Assembly: GCA_030867875.1 (NCBI GenBank)
Contig: JAOWCC010001589.1
Coordinates: forward strand, 78,329,537-78,393,536
Direction: 5' to 3'
Source of the DNA: Actinernus sp. WN-2022
Taxonomy: Eukaryota > Cnidaria > Anthozoa > Actiniaria > Actinernidae
DNA length: 64,000 bases
Shown here piece after piece: positions 35,403 to 45,940 of this stretch. The notes beneath the pieces were generated by a model. It worked only from the letters and a program-made list of their open reading frames with translations, ran no database searches and was not told the DNA's origin. Every line of letters begins with the position of its first letter. Within the stretch, counting starts at the first letter, position 1. A program made the translations under genes and the position numbers.

Positions 35403-36428
35403 TTAAAAGAATTCTTGATCCCGGTCAAACCATTTCTGAACCTGCACTTCCGTTTGTTTGTGAATCTCCTCCAGTGAAGGCCTCATCGCCTGAGATGGCG
35501 TTAAACAATTCTGAACAAGTGTTATCAACTCCCTCGAGTAGCCGTTTGTCTCGTACAGTTTGGGTGGTGGTACACCCTCCACTATATTATTCAGTGTCTC
35601 GAAGAGCGAGACCCCCTCCCTGCCGTGAAAAGCGATCTCCATTTGCACCATTTCATACCCAATACACCCGAGCAACCAGGGGTCCTGTTTAGTTCGGCAA
35701 GATCTCCCTTCTATCCTCTCGGGCGCTAGATAAACACCATAGTATAGTTCTTGTAAAGGAGTCAGGCTCTCGTTCACAGAGAAATGCATCAATAGGTTTT
35801 GCAGCTTCACGTCCCAGTTTGCTGTGATAGAAATAGTTTTACTGTTCACCTTGCAGAGAGTGATATTACTCGTGCTGAGGTATATCAGTGCTTTGCATAA
35901 CTGGTGCAGAACTTTCCATATTGTGTGTTCTTCTATTGGTTTCTTGAGGTCGCGTTGAATTGCAATCTTGTCATAAAGACTTGGAGGATCAGGCTCAAAG
36001 ATGGCCCCAATGATATCGTTCTCCTCAAAGCACACAATAGCTCGTGAAATATTGTCGTGTTTAACTCCCATCCAGGTTTCTTTAAACCGCAGAGCCTCTT
36101 CTCTCATGTGCCTCAACTTGCGCCTCAAGTCTATGCATTTAAGGATAACAAGCTCTCCATATAGAAGGCATTTACCAGTGTAACCCAGCTGTACTAACGA
36201 GCTCCAAGTCCTGATGTCAAAATCCTCCGCACGGCGAGAGCTATTTGTGAGAAATTCAACTAGAATTCTTGGAATTGGCAGCAAACTACATGCCCAATGA
36301 ACATTGCGTAAACCAACCGATTTTATCGTCGAAATAATTATTACTTTTCTGCATAAGTGTTGTAAAGTGAAGGGCTGTTTCTTTATAGTTTGTTGAAAGT
36401 CTAGTTCCAGTGAACTTCTCCTTGCCAT
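35403..36428 (-). CDS. SOCS-box pseudokinase, single exon
   Basis: 341 residues from ATG at 36428; I see no intron. Residues 18-60 form a SOCS box: the Elongin-C-binding BC box TLQHLCRKVI (21-30) and the Cullin-5 box LPIP (50-53) before RILVEFL, with about nine extra residues between. Residues 77-325 form a protein-kinase fold: LGYTGK in place of the glycine loop, VILK with Lys97, helix C EEALRFKETW, and an intact LAPER (APE at 235-237). GCIGYEMVQMEIAF and MRPSLEEI (Arg316) mark the C-lobe. The catalytic HRD is LCK (191-193), the loop Asn is Thr198 and DFG is NLL, so phosphotransfer is not expected. By analogy with SOCS and ASB proteins it should recruit Elongin B/C and Cullin-5, the pseudokinase acting as substrate reader. 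NEK-like ancestry is a guess. I know of no named kinase with an N-terminal SOCS box. Confidence 0.8.
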   Translation of the reverse strand: MARRSSLELDFQQTIKKQPFTLQHLCRKVIIISTIKSVGLRNVHWACSLLPIPRILVEFLTNSSRRAEDFDIRTWSSLVQLGYTGKCLLYGELVILKCIDLRRKLRHMREEALRFKETWMGVKHDNISRAIVCFEENDIIGAIFEPDPPSLYDKIAIQRDLKKPIEEHTIWKVLHQLCKALIYLSTSNITLCKVNSKTISITANWDVKLQNLLMHFSVNESLTPLQELYYGVYLAPERIEGRSCRTKQDPWLLGCIGYEMVQMEIAFHGREGVSLFETLNNIVEGVPPPKLYETNGYSRELITLVQNCLTPSQAMRPSLEEIHKQTEVQVQKWFDRDQEFF

Positions 36429-36463
36429 CACAGAACTGAAGTTGTGGCTTTCTCTGCTCCGAC

Positions 36464-36474
36464 AATATATATGT
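36464..36474 (-). promoter_or_regulatory. Possible TATA box upstream of the SOCS-box pseudokinase
   Basis: CATATATATTG on the - strand, about 36 bp before the ATG. If used, the 5' leader would be very short, so this is weak. Confidence 0.25.
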
Positions 36475-36479
36475 ACACT

Positions 36480-37870
36480 ACGATTCTAATTTCGTAGCCG
36501 AGGGAAAACAAGATGTTGCCTTGTCATGATTTGACATCCTATTTGCCGGACTGCCCAAAACTGAAATTGATCAGTTTATAAGGCTGCAGATATAATCGGG
36601 CATGATTGCGCAGCCGAATTAAGAAAGGCTGTTACTTGATACGTAAACAAAATCAGCTGAGTGCGATTAGCTTCAGAAGTGTTAATCTCGTACTATTATT
36701 AGCTACTCGGTCACGGGTAATTTGTGGTATGGGCCTGGGCTTGAATCTGTGGTTTCAGCATCGTCTCACGCACTAAGACTATTACAGTGTGATTAAATAT
36801 AGTACACATGCAAATCGTGCAGTCCGTCCTAGCAGCGAGATTATAACGTAAATTGTATCGACATTATTCTGTACTTAGAAATCATTTCATTCTGTCTAAC
36901 CTAATTTATTTTCAATTATCTTTACTTGTTTTTATCGCTTTTATGTTCAGTAATTTTAAAATGTGCCTTTCATTCAAATGAAACCGTTGCGTGACCAGTG
37001 TAAGCAATATTTGACGAGTTAATAATGTATGCGTAATATTTTTGTTGAATATTTTGTTATGGTTTACCTGCTGTCGGTGTATCCGCCGCCGAATATGGCC
37101 GAGTGAAACCTGGAAACAAGTGTAGTTTCGGCCAAGTAGCGCGGAAAAACTGTAAATTACAAAATACAAACATTCAGATAATATATTTTAAAGTAGCTTC
37201 AACATCAATGTTGACGAGGTAAAACTAAATCGGTTACACTACATACAGTAAAAATACAACCGCTCATTCATACAAACGTACACTTGACGTACATCGTATT
37301 CACCGACCAAAGCGCTTAAACATTATTGGAGCTGCTTCAATTAATCAATCATCTTTATTTAAACACGATAGTATTTAAGCGTTGCCGCTTGTGGGGTAGC
37401 CTCCTCAGCAGTCGTTTCCTGTTTCGGTCTAGTTTCCCTCGCCATGGGGTCGTGTGTAAAAAGTTTAATTATCTAACTACGTTAAAAAAACTACTATGGT
37501 ATTAAATTATTCTATGTTGTTAAAATTCTAATATACATACATTATTTATAATACATATTATCGTAAGCTATAGTCATTATGAGCGAGTGTCATTTGTACA
37601 GAAGAACTAGGGTACTAAAAAGCTAAAACAAGGCGAAATACTGTAAAAATCAGTGCTGTGTAAGAGTAATAATTAAAACAGTAGAAATTCATCCCTAACA
37701 TTGTGAGTTGATTGAACAGATAAAACATTAAAATCTAGCTTATGGAGTACGTCAGAATTCTTTGCCTTTGCTTAACTAAACAGGTTTAAAATAATTCCTG
37801 TTAACACCGAGGGCACCCTAGCACTAAGCTTGATTCAAAACTAAACAACCTGTTCGAGGAAGATAAACTC
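36480..37870. other. No gene recognised
   Basis: AT-rich DNA with no convincing exon or element. TCATCTTTATTTAAACACGATAGT near 37350 has the look of a LINE 3' end, but no reverse transcriptase is adjacent. Confidence 0.35.
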
Positions 37871-37875
37871 AGTTT

Positions 37876-40330
37876 AACAAGAGCCCATCTGGGCTTTCAC
37901 TCGGCCCACACGAGATTGAAGATTAAATACACTTTCATTTGAAATCCTCTTAGTAATAACCAAAGGGAAGAATTATTAGCTGAATTGAGCAGTCTTTAGG
38001 AGTGGCCGGTAGCGCGGTGACTTTCATTCTCTGCTCCCCTAGTATATATGTAATTTAATTTTTTTTCGTATATAAATTAAAGAAGTTGAACCACACGTTT
38101 ACAATTTAGTCTGCTGTTCTATTATACTGCAGGTTCCGAGTACTAATAGATGATTGTCTCAAATGTATGTTTATATTTGTACCATATTATAAGTTGTCTC
38201 CTGTCCATCCTGTGATGGAGCTAGCTATGTCAATTTGTGTGCCTCTATGTAACTTTATCTGCTGTTCTTGCTATACATGATGAGCCATTACGAGTCCATC
38301 TTGGTATTTGTTGGATTAAAGATTATTAACTGAAATGCCTGAGACGGGAGACGATTTACCTTGAGAGTTGAATATTGCTTGGCTCATAAATATTCTGTGC
38401 TGAGTGTTGTTGCTCTCACAGTTCAGGAGTTCAGATGTCTTCAGACTTAGATAGAGGAGAGAAACCCATAACTGCTCAACCACATTACATATATTTGCTA
38501 GTAAATCGCTATATTTCGTTATAAATCAGCTATTCAGTATACCTGTATAGTATAAGGTACACAGGTCTCGATACGAGATCGGTAAACCAGCCAAAAACAC
38601 GGTCAAAATTATTTTAGTGTTGGCGTACCGATCGCGGTGTTTGTATGTTTAACTGACCGAGAGTAAAATGAAATGTGGCATAAAACCTACGAAACGTACC
38701 TCAAACAAGAGCCCATCTGGGCTTTCACTCGGGCCACATGAGATTGAAGATGAAATACACTTTCGTTTAAAATCCTCTTAGTAATAACCGAAGGGAAGAA
38801 TTATTAGCTGAATTTAGCAGTCTTTAGGAGTGGCCGGTAGCGCGGTGATATATATGTAATTTAATATTTTTGTTTTTCTCGTGTATGTAAACTGATCGCG
38901 TCCATATTGGTATTTCGGTTGGATTAAAGATTATTAACTGAAATGCCTGTTGGTTATCTCTATTTAAAAGCTTTTACCCTCCTTCCCAAAACTGCAGTCT
39001 GCTCATTATATTACAGAACTATAAAGGGAACTGTTGGAAGCCTTTAATTTCTCGAACCAAAACCTCGGCCGTGAGAGGATTCTTGTTTACCTTTAGTTGA
39101 ATGTTGCTTCGCTCATCATAAATTATTCTGTGCCGAGTGACTTTATTTCTCCGGGATATTTCTGGCTTCGTGTTGGCGAGCGACAGTGTCGGCTCTCACA
39201 GTTCAGATGTCTTCAGACTTCGATAGAGGAGAGAAACCCATAACTGCTCAACCACAGTATGTATATATTTGCTAGTAAATCGCTATATTTCGCTATAAAC
39301 CCGGCGTGTCTAATCGAACTCAATCGAACCCTTATCGTTCGATGGAGTTCGATTAATCTTGTAATCGAACGTAATCGAACACCTACCTTTTGGGTGAGTT
39401 CGATTACCGAACTCAATCGAACGATGAATCACTAATCAGTTCGATTAAGTTCGATTGCGTTCGGTCGAATTTGAATTTTTATATGGACAATAATATACAC
39501 TCTCAACAGTTTAAACGTTTATCAGAAAGAATCAGCAATGTCTATACATTGAAACAAATCACATACGATATTATTAACTGACTAATGAAAACAAACAGGT
39601 AACAAACTTTTCGTGTCCGACTGCTGGAAATAGGTGAATCATCGAGAATAACACACTCGCACAACTTCTTCGATTTCGAAATTATCAAGTAACCTTCTCT
39701 ATCCTTATGGATCGCGCGCTGTCAACTCTTGACTGCTTTGAATTGAGATTGATGCAAATTCTGTACCCCGGAAATGTAAACTGGTTTGACTGGATTTCCA
39801 ATTTCAGAGTTCGATTAGGTTCATTTTCATTGACATTTACATTTACATTTATTTTGTCATCAAAAACTATATACATAATGTACAGTTATCACGCTAACAT
39901 TAAATAAAAAAAGAAAATTAAAAATGCAAAATAATACTAAATGAGGGTTTCTATAATAATATTAATTTAAATAATGTCCAGTAAATAAAAAAAATTTCGA
40001 TGGAAATGAACTGAGTTCGATTAAGTTCGATTACCCGATTTTTGGGTGAGTTCGATTACGGTTCGATTACGGTTCGATTACGGTTCGATTACGATTAGGG
40101 TTCGATTACCGAAAGTTCGATTAGACACGCCGGGTATAAATCAGCTATTCAGTATACCTGTATAGCATAACGTACAGAGGTCTCGATACGAGATCGGTAA
40201 ACCAACCAAAAACACGGTCAAAATTATTTTAGTGTTGGCTTACAGATCACGGTGTTTTGCACTGGTATGTATTATGACCGAGAGTAAAATGAAATGTGGC
40301 ATAAAACCTACGAAACGTACCTCAAACAAG
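37876..40330. repeat. Two-unit tandem segmental duplication
   Basis: Unit 1 (about 37876-38703) and unit 2 (38704-40330) share ordered blocks: AACAAGAGCCCATCTGGGC, AGTCTTTAGGAGTGGCCGGT, GATTATTAACTGAAATGCCTG, GAGAGAAACCCATAACTGCT, CTCGATACGAGATCGGTAAACC and GACCGAGAGTAAAATGAAAT. Without the element inserted in unit 2 the units are each roughly 0.8 kb. No coding exon is recognisable. Confidence 0.85.
39300..40134. mobile_element. GTTCGATTAC-rich TIR element, 835 bp, 6 bp TSD
   Basis: Ends CCCGGCGTGTCTAATCGAAC and the exact inverse GTTCGATTAGACACGCCGGG. TATAAA is duplicated at 39294-39299 and 40135-40140. The sister duplication unit (near 38520) preserves the empty site. Both ends are crowded with TTCGATTA in both orientations; on the right GGTTCGATTAC repeats head to tail four times. 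No transposase is seen. Confidence 0.85.
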
Positions 40331-40373
40331 AATACCGTGCGATGGCGAAATCTATTGGCGCCACGAGGTCAAT

Positions 40374-40665
40374 TAATGCATAATTTAACGCATGCGCAGA
40401 AATTTTGTTGCGGCAGCCCGAGTAACAAGAATATAGCGTCCGCAGAATCTCAAGATGGCGACTGGACTGGTGAGAAATCTACGAGGTGCGCGCATATAAT
40501 TAATGCATAATTTAACGCATGCGCAGAAATTTTGTTGCGGCAGCCCGAGTAACAAGAATATAGCGTCCGCAGAATCTCAAGATGGCGACTGGACTGGTGA
40601 GAAATCTACGAGGTGCGCGCATATAATTAATGCATAATTTAACGCATGCGCAGAAATTGTTGCAC
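40374..40665. repeat. 127 bp tandem repeat with CpG and YY1/NRF1-like motifs
   Basis: Starts at 40374, 40501 and 40628 give an exact 127 bp period: two full units and a partial third that ends near 40665. Each full unit carries AACGCATGCGCAG (NRF1-like), TTGTTGCGGCAGCCCGAG and CAAGATGGCGACTGG (YY1-like), followed by GTGAGA. The units are almost identical, so the duplication is recent. It looks like a duplicated promoter or first exon, but no downstream gene is found. Confidence 0.75.
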
Positions 40666-40699
40666 CGAACAAATTTAGACTCTGGTCTGCCCACAGGTT

Positions 40700-41930
40700 T
40701 ACAGTAGTTGGTATGAATGGGGTATTAATAGTCGAACCGCGAGTCCACGTCTCCCCTCATCTGAGGACCTCGTTGCACGTCGTGACATTTAAAGTTAGGT
40801 GAAGTCAGCTAAAATAGTACTAACTTTAGAGCAACTCTTCCAAATTTACTCTGCCAGAGGGAAGATAGATAATCAGGATAATAGCAGCGAAGAGCTTGGG
40901 CCAAGTCCTCCACACGTCATTTCGTTTTTCCTTATTAATAACTGAACTTAGATTATTAAATAATGACTGGGTGCGCGTAAAAAAAAACAATACAACGGAA
41001 AATTATGATTACAACGTATGTGACATAAAATGCCTTGTAAAGGTTATAAAAGTATGGATAAAATGAAAACAGCATAACGTTAAATCTGTATCAGCACGAT
41101 AATTTGGGAAATTAAGTGCAACTGTAAATACCGAATCAATAATTCTATTGGTTTTAAAATTTAATTTTAATTGCTCTGAAAGGTCGTGTATAAATAAATT
41201 CGATAGTAGGATATCGCCTTGGTCAAACCCTCGATCAATATAGAAACGTCATCATCTGTCATTAGAAAACATGAATATAAACTAATTGATTAAAAATATA
41301 TTCCCTGGTATTCTGTCTACGTTGGCCATTTTATTTAAACGTTGCTCTGAAAAAAAAATTAACAGCTTTCTGGAAAGTCAAAACAGCAGCTGAAAGGGCC
41401 TCGAACATCACGTAATTGTCATGACATACCTAATTGGGTTCCCTGTGGCCAAAGTTCAGCCTGATCGGGCGAGGGGTGCTGTAGCCATTTCTTTTTAGTT
41501 CCTTCTTTTTTTTTCGGATAGCGTGTACCGACACCTTTAAAAATGGAATTGGGAGTCCTCGATTTTATCAAGTTAGAATATTTAAAATCATATTCCCTGG
41601 TCTTGCGAGGGATCGATCACCAGGCCAAGAAACAGGATAAATTAGACGTGCACAAAAACTCAGAATGTTGCTGAAACAATATCTAACATTTTTCACTCCT
41701 GTCATAGCTTTGTATACAGTATCGAAGCTCTATTCGACCATGGAAACTATAAACCATTTCAAAATCTTGGCACTGACCGCACATCTGCATCAGTGCAATA
41801 CGCATACGTTACTGCGCAGTGAGATCAGTCTATGTGCCGTAGTCGGAACATTTAAAAATCAATCGAGAAGTTTAGCAACAAAATAAGACCTCTGTGTTCC
41901 CTAAAGGAGGAGAGGAGTAAAATAGGATAT
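40700..41930. other. No gene recognised
   Basis: No supported exon or clear element in this stretch on either strand. Confidence 0.35.
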
Positions 41931-41931
41931 G

Positions 41932-42000
41932 CAGAGAAGAGCTTGTGCAGAGAAGAGCTTGTGCAGAGAAGAGCTTGTGCAGAGAAGAGCTTGTGCAGAG
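41932..42000. repeat. 16 bp tandem repeat, four units
   Basis: GCAGAGAAGAGCTTGT repeated four times without change, followed by a broken fifth unit. Confidence 0.9.
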
Positions 42001-42174
42001 ATTGAAGCTTCAGACTTTTCTAAAAGGTGATCTTTCTGTCACCTGTGACATCAACTGAAATTGAACTCCTTATAGGGGTGGCGAATGGTAAATCAGAGAC
42101 TGCGAGACGCCGAGACTTGCGTTTTCGACTGAATCCGAGCCCGAGACTGTTGTTATTGTAAGGCCGACTCCGGG

Positions 42175-42715
42175 TAGGTCTGAGCGGATTGTGCTCCTAA
42201 AAGTGGCATATTATGCCGCTAGCACTGCTCCAAATTTTGTCGAATTATGCCCAAATTATGCCAAAGTTCAAAAATTATGCTCGTATAGATTACACAATTA
42301 TGCTCACAAAAAAGGTTTTTCGAAGACGGCCGGCATTAGTTGATGCGCGGCATTTTTAGTTGTTCACACAACATTTTATAGACTTTTTAGTACCAACGGA
42401 CACAGAAACCAATCAGGCGTGACTGTTCCCACGCTCTGAACAAAAGACGGCTTTTTGGCTTTTTTTCACGTTTAACGCACACTCGTTAAGTGAAATTCAG
42501 GTATTTGCTTTGGAAAAAATTAGAATCTAAGCAAAATATACCAGCTAATAATTAGGAAAGGCACTATAAAAGCAATAATAACATTGCTTTTGGCTTTAAT
42601 GCTTCAAATTATGCTACAATCTGGTAATTATGCTCGAGCAGTGCTTCTTTGAAAAATTATGCTCGTTTGCTCCAATTATGCCAAAAATTATGCTAGCACA
42701 ATCCGCTCAGGCCTA
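42175..42715. mobile_element. hAT-like MITE, 541 bp, 8 bp TSD, nested
   Basis: TAGGTCTGAGCGGATTGTGC at the left and the inverse of TAGGCCTGAGCGGATTGTGC at the right, with ACTCCGGG duplicated at 42167-42174 and 42716-42723. The interior is rich in AATTATGC(C/T). It interrupts the left arm of the 3.4 kb element. Confidence 0.88.
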
Positions 42716-42798
42716 ACTCCGGGTCCTAAAGGCGCTTATTTCATACTTGACACGGTTTTCTTTGTTCTTCATGACGCTTTATTTGCCATACATACTTT

Positions 42799-42890
42799 AT
42801 TATAAATGCAAGGGATGTATGAGAAAAGTTCCCGGGTTGTATCCAGATACACCCCGGGAACTTTTCTCATACATCCCTTGCATTTATAAT
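42799..42890. repeat. Near-perfect 90 bp hairpin
   Basis: ATTATAAATGCAAGGGATGT followed by ATGAGAAAAGTTCCCGGG, then a loop of about 15 bases, then the exact inverse. A related half, GGGATGTATCTGGATA, occurs near 43115. Confidence 0.8.
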
Positions 42891-43295
42891 GAGCAATTCA
42901 ATACAATTCAACGATATTTTGTTGTTTCTAGCTTATTATTTTCTCCAAGGAATTCATTCACCTTGGCTTCAGCCAAACTTACTAAATATCCCTATAATGA
43001 TTTAGAACCTTTTCTCCGTCTTGGTACTTGCCCAAAATCTACCTAAAAGAGCTACATCAATGAAAATTTTGCGAAAACCTCGTCAAGTATGAAATATGTC
43101 AGTATACGGCCCCGAGGGATGTATCTGGATAAAAGCTGAGGTTCGAGGTATTTAACTCTTCCTTGTAAAATTCATTAATAATTCATAAGGGTACTAGCCA
43201 ATCCCATGTGCTGAATGACACCACATGATCGCCTCTGTATACCCACGTAGAAACCTGATTAATAAAACATCAGGTTCTGTATCGATATAAAGACC

Positions 43296-43375
43296 CCATG
43301 GTCCGCGATACAGACACTTAGGTCCGTGATACAGACACCATGGTCCGTGATACAGACTCCATGGTCCGTTATAGC
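43296..43375. repeat. CCATGGTCCGTGATACAGAC tandem repeat
   Basis: About four units of roughly 21 bp differing at one or two positions. Confidence 0.85.
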
Positions 43376-43727
43376 TCTAGTAGTATTCTGTATCAGGTAC
43401 AGAATACTAGCTAAGCTAGTGAGGGAAGTCTCACGACCGATCACTGACTACCTCTATCCCGGGACGGGTGAAATGACAAAGTACATCTGCTCTCTTATTA
43501 TGTACACACCATCTATTCCATGTGGGACCTGTTTTTCTGCATGCTACGCTCTGCTCTCTTATTGCATACACATTGTCTCTTCGATGTGGGATATGTTTTT
43601 GTGAGAAACTAATTCATCCCACATCGATATCAGGGTAGGAGAAATCAAAGGTTAAAATTTTATGTTGTGCATATCAATGGCTTTTAGTTATCTATTCATT
43701 TCACAAGTAAGATAAAATATTCGCGTC

Positions 43728-43794
43728 CGATCTGTATGGGCTTTACAATGGCTCGCCGAAGCGGCTCGCCATTGTAAATGCCCATACAGATCTC
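43728..43794. repeat. Hairpin around TTACAATGGCTCGCC
   Basis: GATCTGTATGGGC..TTACAATGGC and its inverse flank CTCGCCGAAGCGG. About 66 bp. Confidence 0.75.
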
Positions 43795-43817
43795 CCGCTC
43801 ATATTTTAACTACTACT

Positions 43818-45143
43818 TAAAGTCGCCTTAAATCGCATTAAGTCGCTTTAAGAGGGTATTCGACAGTTACTCCTTATAATCACTTTTGCTTAAGTCGCTT
43901 TAAGGTTACCGTACAGGTTCGTGTAGCGGTTTTTTATTTAAATGTTTTTTTATCCTGACGTTTTACTAACTGAATATTCTACAATATGAAACAAAAACTA
44001 ATCCAATACATTAAAAACTTCGCGAGATATTGAAAGAAACGTGTTTTCTCGGAAAAGCAAATAAATAGCCAGCGTGTACGCGTGTGATAATCCTATTATG
44101 TGAAAAGCGCCCATCGAACATTTTCGCGGGAACCACATCCGGGAACTTGCTTCGAACTATTTGCATATTGTTTTACAGGATTCCGCCATGGGTCTTTTTG
44201 TCTTTCTTCTCTTTTCGTTGACGGTACTTGGTTTAGCTTGTGTTTTCGTTCTTCGTTTCGGCATCATAATTCTGTTTTCTGTCCGAACACTACAGAGCGC
44301 GTGGCCAGGGTCGTGTATCGATATGTGACCCTATTACGGTTTCCCGCGAATCTCCGAACCCTTTGTCGAGACCACCACGGGGTTCTCGCATCTCATTGGA
44401 TGGCGGTATCGCAGTATTGACAGATGGACTAATGAGGTGTTAGCTGTTTACAAAACTAAAACGCGAATATCTCGGCTTAGAAGTTCTTGCGTATTCTCTA
44501 TCTTTGAACGAATTATGGAGCTCGGGCTTTCGACATAACTCATTGAAATTTGGCAGAGAGCTTCATCACATATTGAAGAAAAAAACGGTGTGCGGCTTTT
44601 TTGAAATTCGAAAAGATTCTTTAGTTATGCTGTCCGGTGTCAAATGACAAGGGCATTTTTTGAAGCTCCAACTTTGATTTAAATTTGCATTTCAACAAAG
44701 CAAAATGTCAAAAAACCCGCACACCTTTTTGAAGGCTGCTATGTGCTGATTGACATTATGCAGTTAAATCGGCTGTACGCGCCAACGCGTGGCCTGGTAA
44801 TTCGTCTTTATAAACACTACCTGTTTTGCGTTTCTAGGTTCACCGTTCTTACCGATTTTAAAATTTTCATAAAAACATTACGCAGGCTCATTCTATGGTT
44901 TATAAGCTTTAAAATGGTATATAGGTTTATGTAGATTTCCCTAAAACCACGCGCGCAAGAGATTTTTAACGAGAGACACCCGCGAACCTGCACGGTAACC
45001 TTAAGTTGCCCAAAGTTGCAACAAGCAATTCTTCAGTTTTTCTTAAGTTGGCTGAAGTCGCCTAAAATTTCCCCAATTTTTTTCCTGAAATTGCTTAAGT
45101 CGCCTTAAGTTGCTATTCATCGCCTTAAATTACAGCGACTTTA
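43818..45143. mobile_element. Inverted-repeat element with CTTAAGTCG subterminal repeats
   Basis: TAAAGTCGCCTTAAATCGC at the left and the inverse GCGACTTTA at the right. Both sides carry many AAGTCGC(C/T)TTAA copies. AAGGTTACCGT.CAGGTTCG (43900) pairs with CGAACCTGCACGGTAACCTT (44985). The interior frames are not recognised. It may simply be the core of the 3.4 kb element. Confidence 0.6.
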
Positions 45144-45701
45144 GGCCCCGGAGTAGGCCTTATTGTAGTTATTACGACGAAACACCCAGTACCTTTCATC
45201 ACGCCAGGTGAGGAATTCACTATTCAACCAATTAGCTGTCGTTCGCGTACCTTATAAAACACATGCAGAGGCCGCCAAAAAACCGTAACTCCAATAAAAG
45301 CTAATAAAAAGAGTAAAAAGGCGCGACTGCGAGACCCTCTCCAAAAAAACCCCGGGCAAAGTAAAGAAAAATCGAGATTCCGAGACCCGACCTATAAAAT
45401 GCGAGATTTCGAGACTTTACCGACTTTTTACGAGACCCTCCGTTTTTCTGGACACCATTCGCCACCCCTCATATCTAAATTGAATCCATGTAAATCAACA
45501 GGTCCATTCAGTATTCCAGTCTGCTTACTATAAATCTTGAAATCATCTATCTCAGATACTCTAACTCTAATTATTAACGATTCATTTGATAAAGGAATGT
45601 TCCCCGAAAAGTTAAAACTTGCCAGTGACAAGTCCAATTCATAAGAAAGAATCGGCAATCCTCTTTGCCGTAAACAACTACAGACACTGAAAACAATACT
45701 G

Positions 45702-45940
45702 AATTTCTAATGAGACCTGAAACAACCATAAGAAGCTGATCAAAGCCAGGACCCGGCTAATTCACAGATAGAATTGGAATTACGTGTTGATTTTTGTGGA
45801 GGGAGGGAATCCGGAGAACAACCCTCGGAGCAAGGGCAAGATACCAACAAACTCAACTCACATATGACGCGTCCGGGAATCGAACCTGGGCTACAGAAGT
45901 GAGAGGCGAAGCGCTTACATAGGCACTGCGCTACTTCAGC
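45702..45940 (-). repeat. tRNA-derived SINE, copy C
   Basis: Same body as copies A and B (AATTTCTAATGAGACCTGA, GAAGCTGATCAAAGCCAGGA, TTTGTGGAGGGAGG, GATACCAACAAACTCAACTC). The - strand head has an A-box-like GCGCAGTGCC and B box GGTTCGATTCC. Confidence 0.78.

Larger units (their letters stand above)
42074..45469. mobile_element. Composite TIR element, 3.4 kb
   Basis: AGGGGTGGCGAATGGT at the left and its inverse ACCATTCGCCACCCCT at the right. Inverted homology continues inwards (TTATTGTAAGGCC..CTCCGGG..CCTAAAG.CGC against its inverse at 45125-45180). It is interrupted by a 541 bp element on the left, and holds another inverted repeat (43818-45143) and several hairpins. No recognisable protein. 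hAT-like ends, but no TSD resolved. Confidence 0.7.

Noticed and set aside
36429..36431. Start of the SOCS-box pseudokinase at 36431
   Set aside because: That codon is GTG; the ATG is the next codon, at 36428.
41932..42000. CRISPR or functional repeat from four 16 bp units
   Set aside because: Perfect head-to-tail units with no spacers; a simple tandem repeat.
43296..43375. CRISPR-like array of CCATGGTCCGTGATACAGAC
   Set aside because: Units are contiguous with no spacers and the window is eukaryotic; it is a minisatellite.
44100..44420. 106-codon frame inside the 3.4 kb element as a transposase
   Set aside because: No DDE, zinc-finger or other transposase motif is visible.
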